NCBI GenBank assembly: GCA_021803645.1
Contig: JAJZLI010000059.1
Coordinates: forward strand, 1 to 14,854
Direction: 5' to 3'
Origin: a bacterium
Lineage (GTDB): Bacteria; Patescibacteriota; Dojkabacteria; JAKAPS01; JAJZLI01
Length of the DNA: 14,854 nucleotides
Numbering within the stretch: the first letter of the stretch is position 1; every line of letters starts with the position of its first letter. Below the pieces are notes generated by a model. It was given only the letters and a program-made list of their open reading frames with translations, did no database searches and was not told where the DNA came from. Positions 6,037 to 13,365 of this stretch are shown piece after piece. Both the position numbers and the translations under genes were made by a program.

Positions 6037-8112
6037 ATGACAGGAAATGAAATCCGTAAAAAATTTATAGACTTTTTCATAAAACATAACCATAAGTTAT
6101 TTCCATCATCCTCTCTTGTTCCAGATGATCCTACTTTACTTTTTACTACTGCCGGTATGGTTCAGATGATGCCATATCTATTAAGGCAGGAAGATGTATC
6201 TAAAAATCCAAGAGCATGTTCTGTACAAAAAAGTTTCAGGACAACGGATATTGATGATATTGGCAATGATGGCAGACACCTTACTTTTTTTGAAATGCTA
6301 GGTTCATGGTCATTTGGTGATTACTATAAGGAAGAGGCAATATCACTTGCTCTTGAACTGCTAGTGAAAGAATTTGGGCTTTCTAAGGGTAGAATATGGG
6401 CAACTGTTTTTGCTGGTGATAATAAAATTTCTGAAGATATAGAATCTTATAATCATTGGATCAGTGTTGGTCTTCCAAAAGAAAGAATAATAAAACTTGG
6501 TTGGAAGGATAACTTCTGGGGTCCTCCTGGTTTAGAGGGACCTTGTGGTCCTTCTACTGAAATTTATTATGATATGGGTAAGGAGGTTGGGTGCGGAAAA
6601 GAAACATGTGCTCCAGGGTGTGATTGTGATAGGTTTATTGAAGTCTGGAATGCAGGGGTTTTTATGGAATACTATAAGGATGTTACGGGAAACTATAGTA
6701 AGCTTCCATATACTAACGTTGATACGGGGGCTGGATTAGAAAGAATGGCTGCACTTCTGCAGGGTAAGAATAGCGTGTTTGAAACTGATTTATTTTCCCC
6801 TATTATAAAGAGAATTGAACATGTTTCTGGAAAAAGTTATTCCGATTATAAACGGCAGATGAATATTATTGCCGACCACATAAAGGCATCAGCCTTTCTT
6901 ATCGTTGATGGAACATTTCCTTCAAATTTACATAGAGGGTATGTATTAAGGAGATTAATACGGAGGTCTATGATTCAAATATATGCCATGAATCTCCCTA
7001 TGGATAACAATGTTATAAATGCTACTGTAGATGCTATTTCTGATATTTATGGTGCTGATTATAAAGAAATTAGTCAGAATAAGGGTAGTGTAAAGTCTAT
7101 TTTGGATAATGAGATTAAGGGTTTTACAAAAGTACTTTCCAGATCTTTTAAGATTTTGGATAAAGTTGTTAAGGATAATAAAATATCAGGGGAGAATATG
7201 TTCCTTTTACATGACACATATGGCCTTAATATAGAAATATTAAAAGATATACTAACTTCTAAAAACATTTCTTTTGATGAGAAGGGTTTTGTGGATCTTA
7301 TGAGAGTACAAAAGAGTAAGTCTAAGATGCATTCATCTTTTACCCTTGGAAAAGAGATTGAGGTAGAGTATGGAGAGCTACCAAAAACCCAATTTCTGGG
7401 TTATTTAGATCTTACTGTGCCAGGAGAATCTAAGGTTTTAAAAGTTGTAGATATGCAAAATTTTGTGAGTTTTGTTTTAGATAAAACATCTTTTTATGCA
7501 GAAAGTGGAGGTCAGGTTGGTGATGTTGGAAAAGTTTTAGGGCATAACATTATAGTGAATGTGAAAAGTGTTAGAAAAACTAAAAGTGGAGTTTTTGTAC
7601 ATTTTGGTGAGTATGAACCAGGAAGTGGTAAGTTAAAACCAGGAGATATAGTTTCTCCTATTGTTGATAAAGTTGTGAGAGAAAAAATTTCGCATAATCA
7701 TACTGCAGTTCATTTGCTTTCTGCTGCTCTTAAAAGAACCTTATCTATAGAAATCATACAGAAAGGTTCTTTTGTCGATAAAGATAGACTTCGATTTGAT
7801 TTCTCTTTTGATAGACCTCTTACAGATGATGAGATAAAGAGTGTAGAGGATATTGTAAATTCAGAAATCAAGAAGGGGGATAAAATTGAAATAATAGAAA
7901 CATCTCTTGATGAAGCTCGTAGGATGGGAGTAACCCTTGCTTTTGAAGATAGGTACACAAACGATGTGCGAATTATCAAGATTGGTGATTTTTCTATGGA
8001 ACTTTGTGGTGGAACGCATTTTGGATTTACTTCTGACCTTGGGAATTTTAAGGTTGATAAGCAAGAGTCTGTGGGAAGAGGAATCAGAAGGATTAGGGCT
8101 TCCCTTAGTTAG
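6037..8112 (+). CDS. alaS: Alanyl-tRNA synthetase, lacking the C-terminal C-Ala domain
   Basis: This class II synthetase attaches alanine to tRNA-Ala and clears mischarged Ser/Gly. From ATG 6037 it is 691 residues and opens MTGNEIRKKFIDFF, as the family does; an in-frame TTG at 6022 would add five residues and begins only 2 nt after the tRNA. The catalytic core (about 1-240) contains FTTAGMVQM, motif 2 (FRTTDIDDIGNDGRH then FFEMLGSWSFGDYY) and the downstream HRGYVLRRLIRR segment. The editing domain has both zinc motifs, HTAVH (555-559) and CGGTH (657-661), spaced as in E. coli. The protein ends about 30 residues after the CGGTH motif, so the DHHA1/C-Ala domain (roughly the last 180 residues of E. 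coli AlaRS) is missing, with an ordinary TAG stop. A clean stop and a neighbour 11 nt away argue against a frameshift. It is followed by ruvX and mltG in the same direction. Confidence 0.96.
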   Translation: MTGNEIRKKFIDFFIKHNHKLFPSSSLVPDDPTLLFTTAGMVQMMPYLLRQEDVSKNPRACSVQKSFRTTDIDDIGNDGRHLTFFEMLGSWSFGDYYKEEAISLALELLVKEFGLSKGRIWATVFAGDNKISEDIESYNHWISVGLPKERIIKLGWKDNFWGPPGLEGPCGPSTEIYYDMGKEVGCGKETCAPGCDCDRFIEVWNAGVFMEYYKDVTGNYSKLPYTNVDTGAGLERMAALLQGKNSVFETDLFSPIIKRIEHVSGKSYSDYKRQMNIIADHIKASAFLIVDGTFPSNLHRGYVLRRLIRRSMIQIYAMNLPMDNNVINATVDAISDIYGADYKEISQNKGSVKSILDNEIKGFTKVLSRSFKILDKVVKDNKISGENMFLLHDTYGLNIEILKDILTSKNISFDEKGFVDLMRVQKSKSKMHSSFTLGKEIEVEYGELPKTQFLGYLDLTVPGESKVLKVVDMQNFVSFVLDKTSFYAESGGQVGDVGKVLGHNIIVNVKSVRKTKSGVFVHFGEYEPGSGKLKPGDIVSPIVDKVVREKISHNHTAVHLLSAALKRTLSIEIIQKGSFVDKDRLRFDFSFDRPLTDDEIKSVEDIVNSEIKKGDKIEIIETSLDEARRMGVTLAFEDRYTNDVRIIKIGDFSMELCGGTHFGFTSDLGNFKVDKQESVGRGIRRIRASLS

Positions 8113-8123
8113 TATTTATTTTT

Positions 8124-8516
8124 ATGTATATATTAGGAATTGATTGGGGAAAAAAATATATTGGCATAGCTCTTTCAGATAAGAATGGAAGGGTTGCCGG
8201 TAGATTTTCAGTAGAAAGAAATAATGATAAATTTTATCCATGGCTTAATAATATTTTGAATGAATATGGTATTTCTACTATGGTTGTAGGAATTCCTTTT
8301 GATGTATCTGGGGAAGAGAGTAATATTGCCTTAAACATACGTGAATTTATTAAGCCTTTTGAAAATAAATATAAAGTGGTATTCTGGAATGAGACACTAA
8401 CTTCCAAGGAGTCTCAGTCTATAAAGGCAAAGAAAGGAAATTCAAAAGGAAGGTTAGATGACTTATCTGCTCAGATTATACTGCAGGAATATCTCGATTA
8501 TATATCTTCACAATAA
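8124..8516 (+). CDS. ruvX: RuvX/YqgF Holliday-junction-resolvase-like nuclease
   Basis: This is a 130-residue protein with an RNase H fold, near the usual YqgF length of about 135-150. The family acts in 16S rRNA 5'-end processing and has been implicated in resolving Holliday junctions. Catalytic acidic residues are visible: D7 in GIDWGKKYIGIALSD (5-19), E90 in WNETLTSKES (88-97), and D112/D113 in LDDLSAQIILQEYLD (111-125), matching the family's D-S-x-A-A-x-x-I-L-Q-x-Y-L ending. VVGIPFDVSGEES (54-66) is the usual glycine-containing strand and turn. The ATG lies 11 nt after alaS with no Shine-Dalgarno, and the stop TAA shares one base with the mltG ATG. In Bacillus the alaS-ruvX-mltG order is also found, with small genes between. 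Confidence 0.93.
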   Translation: MYILGIDWGKKYIGIALSDKNGRVAGRFSVERNNDKFYPWLNNILNEYGISTMVVGIPFDVSGEESNIALNIREFIKPFENKYKVVFWNETLTSKESQSIKAKKGNSKGRLDDLSAQIILQEYLDYISSQ

Positions 8517-9574
8517 TGATTATAAAATATTACAAATTAATATCGTTCTTGCTTTTTGTATTATTCATAATTATTTTCTTTTTAATCTACAAGACAGATA
8601 TTTATTCAAAAAATAATATAAAATCTAGTTATATAAATTTCAAAGTTGCTGCAGGAGATAGTGAAAGGGAAGTTATAGCAAATCTCTATGCTGATAAATT
8701 AATATCCTCTCCTTTTATGATGTCTATATACATGGATTTGCATGATCCTCTATTTGTTTTTGATACAGGAATATATAGGATATATAAAGGTGAGAATATT
8801 CCTCAAATGATAAACACATTTAGACAAGGTTCATTCTATAAGCAAATTGATATTCCTTCGGGGTTGAGGATTGAAGAGGATGCTGCCCTTATTAGAAATG
8901 TGCTTGATATTGATAATAATGATTATAAATTTTCTATGGCAGAATATATTAATATTGCTCAAAAGGATATTTCTTTATTTACAAATGAATACCCTTTTAT
9001 GAAATATATTCCCGCTGGTAGTTCTCTTGAAGGTTTTTTGTATCCTAATACATATTATGTTCCATTAAATATAACGGCAGAGCAGATGATAAAAATGCAA
9101 TTATCATCTTTTGAAAAGAATATATTTGAAAAATACAGAAATGGGCTTTTAAATAATAGTGATGGACTTTCTTTATATCAAACCATAATTATTGCCTCTA
9201 TTGTAAGGAGAGAAACTTTATATAATTCTGATAAACCTATTGTTGCAAATATTTTTATAAGAAGATTTACAAGTGGAATGGCCCTTCAATCAGATGCAAC
9301 AGTACAATATGCACTAGGTTTTAATCAATCTGAGGGGACTTGGTGGACTCGAGATATTACCCCTGCTGATTTACAAATAGAATCTCCATACAATACGAGA
9401 CTCTACCCTGGATTGCCTCCAACCCCTATTTGTTCTCCTGGTTCTATTTCAATCGATTCTACAATACACTCTACCCCAAATAATTATTGGTATTTTCTTG
9501 CTGATTCATCAGGGCATTTGCATTATGCTGTAACCCTTGCTCAACAAAATGCAAATATTGCAAAATATCTTTGA
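8516..9574 (+). CDS. mltG: Endolytic murein transglycosylase MltG (YceG-like)
   Basis: MltG cleaves nascent glycan strands at the outer face of the membrane and is thought to terminate peptidoglycan chain growth. This 352-residue protein has one N-terminal membrane helix (about 8-25) and then an extracellular part. There is a LysM-like stretch (about 40-90, with VAAGDSEREVIANL), the segment LEGFLYPNTYYVP (171-183), and the catalytic region IIASIVRRET (225-234), where E233 aligns with the essential Glu of the family. The conserved ALQSDATVQYALG (256-268) and SPYNTRLYPGLPPTPICSPG (290-309) follow. The end, HYAVTLAQQNANIAKYL, is typical, so the TGA stop is genuine. The ATG overlaps the ruvX stop by 1 nt (TAATG), implying coupled translation. 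Confidence 0.95.
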   Translation: MIIKYYKLISFLLFVLFIIIFFLIYKTDIYSKNNIKSSYINFKVAAGDSEREVIANLYADKLISSPFMMSIYMDLHDPLFVFDTGIYRIYKGENIPQMINTFRQGSFYKQIDIPSGLRIEEDAALIRNVLDIDNNDYKFSMAEYINIAQKDISLFTNEYPFMKYIPAGSSLEGFLYPNTYYVPLNITAEQMIKMQLSSFEKNIFEKYRNGLLNNSDGLSLYQTIIIASIVRRETLYNSDKPIVANIFIRRFTSGMALQSDATVQYALGFNQSEGTWWTRDITPADLQIESPYNTRLYPGLPPTPICSPGSISIDSTIHSTPNNYWYFLADSSGHLHYAVTLAQQNANIAKYL

Positions 9575-9580
9575 TATCAA

Positions 9581-9609
9581 TTGAAAAAAAATCTTAACAA
9601 TACTATTAT
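9581..9609 (+). promoter_or_regulatory. Sigma70-type promoter upstream of the 316-residue protein gene
   Basis: TTGAAA (9581-9586) and TATTAT (9604-9609) are separated by exactly 17 bp. The -10 box ends 9 nt before the ATG at 9619, so the leader would be about 2-3 nt. It starts a transcript for the surface block separate from mltG, whose stop ends at 9574. No ribosome binding site is present. Confidence 0.6.
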
Positions 9610-9618
9610 GAAATAAGT

Positions 9619-10569
9619 ATGTTAAAAGATTTTGAAAAGTATTTTTCTTCATTTAGGAAAGAGGGCATTCTAGTCGTATCAGCCATTGCGCTTCTTGTAT
9701 TTGTATTAATATTCTTATTTGTTCCAAACATTCAATATATTGGAGGTCTTTTTGGATTTGGTCCTAAAATAGTTGCCAAAGTTGATGGGCAAGCTTTAAG
9801 TTTACAGGATCTTATTAATTATAATTGTAATAGATATGCTATTTACAATATTTCTTGTACTACAAACTATAAAGGGGAGTTATCAAATTTCGTTGCTTAT
9901 ACTGTAGAATATAATTACCTTGCTTCTCATAAGGATTTACCAACAAAACAAGAGGTTTATTCTGCAGCTTATGGTCCTAATACTCCTTGGCAGGTAAGTC
10001 TTGTTACTAAAGGTGCAAATCAAATTTACAACTATTATTTTCAAAACTTAGTAAATTCAAAAATAGAGAATATGCTGGTAAAAAATTATACAGGGACAGA
10101 ATTTGTTACTAATTATGGGTGGAGGTATCTGGGGGAAAATAATCCTTCATTTGGTGATAAAAAGAACCAAGCATATAGTACAATAGAAAATTGGTATAAG
10201 TATATTAATACAAAAATGACATCCCCTATTACAGAATCTTCCGAATTCACCTCACTTCTATCTGATGCGTCTTCATATTCTCAAAACAATATTAATAAAG
10301 CATTTGTAATTAATTACTCTGGTCTCAATCAGAATAATTATACTTTAAAAATTTTTGCTCCCAGTGCGCAGATATTCAGTACAATTGAATCTGTTCCGGC
10401 AGGTGGTAAATCTCCTATCGAAAATTACTACTTAATTCAGCCCAAAGTTCCTGGAGGATATACGGGATATTATTATTTCATTGTTCAGAAAAGCGTTTCT
10501 GGTGAATATAGTAGTGTAAGTAGCATGGTATCCAAACTTGAAGCTAATTCTAGTATAATAACTTACTGA
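9619..10569 (+). CDS. Membrane-anchored extracytoplasmic protein, SurA/PrsA-like N-terminus
   Basis: This 316-residue protein has one membrane helix (about 15-37) after a short Lys/Arg-containing N-terminus, with the rest predicted outside. IVAKVDGQALSLQDLINYN (51-69) matches the opening of SurA/PrsA-type chaperones, where a V-x-x-V-[DN]-G-x-x-[IL]-[ST] strand leads into a helical domain. A helical, Tyr-rich middle follows. Near the C-terminus, VPAGGKSPIENYY then GGYTGYYYFIVQKS (279-292) resembles the last strands of a parvulin prolyl isomerase, but no full active site can be traced. I therefore read it as a degenerate or non-catalytic foldase relative; this is inference. Cys70 and Cys80 could form a disulfide. 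The stop overlaps the next ATG by 1 nt (TGATG), so it is coupled to the secreted Ig-like protein and may help fold it. A generic membrane-anchored protein is the alternative. Confidence 0.8.
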   Translation: MLKDFEKYFSSFRKEGILVVSAIALLVFVLIFLFVPNIQYIGGLFGFGPKIVAKVDGQALSLQDLINYNCNRYAIYNISCTTNYKGELSNFVAYTVEYNYLASHKDLPTKQEVYSAAYGPNTPWQVSLVTKGANQIYNYYFQNLVNSKIENMLVKNYTGTEFVTNYGWRYLGENNPSFGDKKNQAYSTIENWYKYINTKMTSPITESSEFTSLLSDASSYSQNNINKAFVINYSGLNQNNYTLKIFAPSAQIFSTIESVPAGGKSPIENYYLIQPKVPGGYTGYYYFIVQKSVSGEYSSVSSMVSKLEANSSIITY

Positions 10570-12218
10570 TGTTAATGAATTTAAATTTAACAAAAAAATT
10601 AATATTATCACTTTCCATTTTATTTATAATATTTTTATTATCTGTTATTCGAGTTCATGCTTCTACTACCTATTATCCTGGTAGTAATTGTAACTTTACA
10701 AATGGTACTTCTGATTGTTATGAGACTACTAGTGGTCAGGGTGCGCCTACGACACTTACTAATAACTTTGCAGGTTTTTATCTTAATTTTTCTAAGAAAA
10801 ATGATATTAATGGGGTATCTGAAACTCCAGTTCCTGTGTCTGGTGCAAACTTTTCCTTGAAAGGTTCTGAATATACAGGTCAATCTTCATTTGGTAGTTC
10901 AACAGAGACTTGGGGGCCTACATATAACTTATGGAATAATAATGGGGGAACGTATCTGTGGGAGTATGGAAGTAATGGTGATGTTAATTCAAATGTTGGT
11001 TATGGACCATCATATCCAACACCTCCAGGAGAAGCTTCTTGTCAGTATTATGAAATAGATAGTTCATGTGCTGGTAACTATCCATATCCTGTGACAGACC
11101 CCCAGGGTAATTATACTTTACCTGTTGCACAGAGCCAGCTTGATTGTGCATTTAATTATTTTCAACTACAGATAATTGTACCTTCAGGAACAGTACCTTC
11201 TGGATATACTGTATCGGGGGTCACTGCAGGAGAATATTTTGGTACTAATGGCAATACAACACCTCTTACTGCTACTATTTCTGGAAATGTTATAACTGTG
11301 TCTGGGATTGTCTTGAATAACAATATTATTAATTCAATAGCAGTTACTCTTGATGTTTCTACTAACAATACTTGTCAATTACAATTGTCGTCTAATGACT
11401 ATAACCCTAATGTAGGGCAGTCCATAACATTAACTGCTACACTCAAAGGGGGAAATGTTGGAAATCAATATATTGTAATTGCTGATACTAATGGTTCTCA
11501 TGCAAATCCGGGGGATACTTCTGCCTTAACTAATGATTCTGGGGTGGCTACTTTTACAGAAACCGATAGTTATTCTGAAATTGTAAGCTTTGTTGCGCTT
11601 GCTGGTCAATGTGACTCTCCAACTGTGACTGTTTCATGGGGAACAACCTCTACTAGCTGCCAGATTATGTTAAGTCCATCTACTCAGAGTCCTCAACTTG
11701 GTACAAATTTGGTAATTAATGTTTACTATACTCCAGTTAATGCACCTCTTCTTGGTGTCCAATTATCGGCATCTTCTTCGCCTGCAGGAAATAGTTCATA
11801 CTTTGTTCTTGGTTCTAATACAACTACAGTGGCATATAGTTCAACAGAAAGTCAGGCTTCCTTTACTGTATATGATTCAGTCAAGGAGAATGTTACATAC
11901 ACAGTATCTTCTGATCAAAGTCCAAATTGTAGTTCTAGTATAAATATAAACTGGTCTTATGGTGCAGCATCTTGTATAAATAGTAATTGTGCTCCGAATC
12001 AACCTATTTGTGTTAGAAATCAGCATCAGCAGTTATACGTTAATGGAAGTGTAATTGCATATGGAGAAATACTGGATGGTAGAGATTTAGGTGGATGTGA
12101 TCCTTGGTATCCTGCAACTCAGGTAGTATTTAACCCTGCGTATGTGTCTATTTATAATATATCCTTCTTGAAATTTGTTGATCGTAATTTGCAGAAGTGG
12201 GAAGAGGTTGGCATTTAA
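10569..12218 (+). CDS. Secreted protein with Ig-like domains and a CPR-type C-terminal tail
   Basis: This 549-residue exported protein has a classic signal peptide: Lys-containing start, hydrophobic core LILSLSILFIIFLLSVI (11-27), likely cleavage after VHA (residue 31). Residues 32-265 are Gly, Ser, Thr, Asn and Tyr rich with six Cys; TDPQGNYTLPVA (176-187) resembles a carboxypeptidase-regulatory or SdrB-like beta domain. Two related Ig-like domains follow (about 269-357 and 364-462), each opening with CQ-x-x-LS and ending in a WG- or WSYG-type strand; the first has NDSGVATFTETD (322-333) as in invasin-type Big_1 domains. The C-terminus (469-549) holds four Cys, then YVNGSVIAYGEILDGRDLGG (490-509), FNPAYVSIYNI and a final WEEVGI. 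I recall similar endings on large CPR surface proteins. There is no C-terminal membrane helix and no LPxTG. An in-frame ATG at 10575 is an alternative start. A role as adhesin or S-layer-like protein is plausible but unproven. Confidence 0.82.
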   Translation: MLMNLNLTKKLILSLSILFIIFLLSVIRVHASTTYYPGSNCNFTNGTSDCYETTSGQGAPTTLTNNFAGFYLNFSKKNDINGVSETPVPVSGANFSLKGSEYTGQSSFGSSTETWGPTYNLWNNNGGTYLWEYGSNGDVNSNVGYGPSYPTPPGEASCQYYEIDSSCAGNYPYPVTDPQGNYTLPVAQSQLDCAFNYFQLQIIVPSGTVPSGYTVSGVTAGEYFGTNGNTTPLTATISGNVITVSGIVLNNNIINSIAVTLDVSTNNTCQLQLSSNDYNPNVGQSITLTATLKGGNVGNQYIVIADTNGSHANPGDTSALTNDSGVATFTETDSYSEIVSFVALAGQCDSPTVTVSWGTTSTSCQIMLSPSTQSPQLGTNLVINVYYTPVNAPLLGVQLSASSSPAGNSSYFVLGSNTTTVAYSSTESQASFTVYDSVKENVTYTVSSDQSPNCSSSININWSYGAASCINSNCAPNQPICVRNQHQQLYVNGSVIAYGEILDGRDLGGCDPWYPATQVVFNPAYVSIYNISFLKFVDRNLQKWEEVGI

Positions 12219-12222
12219 TTTA

Positions 12223-12251
12223 TTGACAAGTTTTTTCATTAAAGATATATT
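12223..12251 (+). promoter_or_regulatory. Near-consensus sigma70 promoter of the LPNTG protein gene
   Basis: TTGACA (12223-12228, perfect) and TATATT (12246-12251, five of six) are separated by exactly 17 bp. It is the strongest promoter in the window. The -10 box ends 13 nt before the ATG at 12265, giving a leader of about 6-7 nt with no room for a usual Shine-Dalgarno. It starts 4 nt after the stop of the secreted protein, so the LPNTG gene can be expressed independently. Confidence 0.75.
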
Positions 12252-12264
12252 AATTATGTAGAGT

Positions 12265-13365
12265 ATGAATCCACTTAATAACAGTAATACAAGTCAGACA
12301 AATCCTTCTAAGCCTCCAGAGAAAGTTGGTGGAGAGGATACTGCAAATTTAGAAAAAAATGTTGAAAAAAAGAAAAATATTACTTTGCAAATTTTAACAG
12401 TAGTCGGAGTTTTTCTGGCTTTAGGTATTATTGCATTAATTATTGTAAGTGCAAATAATTCATCAAATCTTTTTGGAAATATAGGGAAGTTATTCACTAG
12501 TAAAAAATCAACAACTAGTAAGAATTCTACATTTTCAAATACAACGACAGTTGCTCCACTTGCATCACTTAGTATGACATGTGGTTCTGCTGGACAAATT
12601 AATATTGTATGGAAAGCAGCTCCTAACACATCATCTTCCTATTCTGTTGATGGATATATTACCGATACGGTATCAAAAAATAGGGTATATACATTCTCCC
12701 CAGAGTATGTAAATTCTTCTGGTGGCACATTTGTATGGACAGGTGCAAATTATAAAGATAACTATTCTGCTACTGCTTGGGTACAATCATCTTCGGGTGT
12801 AGAATCCTCTCCTATAACTAGTGCAATATTAAATTCATCTACTTGTAGTTCTCAAACTGTTGCTGTAACTAAGGGTTCTCTCTCTTGTAATAATTTTGTT
12901 GTAACTCAAAACGGAGTTTCTGGTACAACATTTACTGCAGGTTCTTCATCCCCAGTAGAAATTACCTCTGGTATAAAGGATACTTTATCAACTGCTAATA
13001 TAGATTATTCAAAAGCTTTATGGAGTGTTTCTCCTTTATCTGGAACCCTAACTCCTTCAAGTTCAGGAAATAGCGCTTCTTGGCAACTGCCATCTACTGT
13101 ATCTGGATCATATGATGAATTCACAATATCTCTGTCGGGTGTTACCGATAATACGGGTGCGCAATTATCTGCTCCTTGTACAGTAGTATTAACTGTAGAT
13201 GCTCAATCCACATCAGTTTTACCAAATACAGGATTTGATGTACCTACATATATGTTAATTGCTGTTGGCTTCATACTCTTAATTGTTGGGTTGGTATATT
13301 CTTACTTTACAGATATTATTTCTCTAAATATTCATAAGAGAAAAATTGTAAAAAGAATTAAATAG
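12265..13365 (+). CDS. Cell-surface protein with LPNTG sortase motif and N-terminal membrane anchor
   Basis: This is a 366-residue protein. Residues 1-38 are polar (Asn, Pro, Lys rich) and would stay inside. A membrane helix follows at about 39-62 with no obvious cleavage site, then a Ser/Thr/Asn-rich linker (64-98). Two beta domains come next: one like fibronectin type III (about 99-195, paired Cys106/Cys194) and one Ig-like (about 200-312, Cys208/Cys305). The end is LPNTG (319-323), a hydrophobic helix (about 327-347) and a basic tail HKRKIVKRIK. This is the arrangement of a sortase substrate: Thr-Gly cleavage, then linkage to the wall. A signal-anchor N-terminus plus a sorting signal is unusual; before cleavage both ends would lie in the cytoplasm. 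No sortase gene is in the window. The stop overlaps the end of holA by 8 nt on the opposite strand. Confidence 0.85.
   Translation: MNPLNNSNTSQTNPSKPPEKVGGEDTANLEKNVEKKKNITLQILTVVGVFLALGIIALIIVSANNSSNLFGNIGKLFTSKKSTTSKNSTFSNTTTVAPLASLSMTCGSAGQINIVWKAAPNTSSSYSVDGYITDTVSKNRVYTFSPEYVNSSGGTFVWTGANYKDNYSATAWVQSSSGVESSPITSAILNSSTCSSQTVAVTKGSLSCNNFVVTQNGVSGTTFTAGSSSPVEITSGIKDTLSTANIDYSKALWSVSPLSGTLTPSSSGNSASWQLPSTVSGSYDEFTISLSGVTDNTGAQLSAPCTVVLTVDAQSTSVLPNTGFDVPTYMLIAVGFILLIVGLVYSYFTDIISLNIHKRKIVKRIK

Noticed and set aside
9572..9616. Recoding of TGA (as Gly in Gracilibacteria/Absconditabacteria, or Trp in Mycoplasma)
   Set aside because: MltG has a family-typical end at the TGA, two other genes end in TGA at operon overlaps, and Trp is encoded by TGG throughout.
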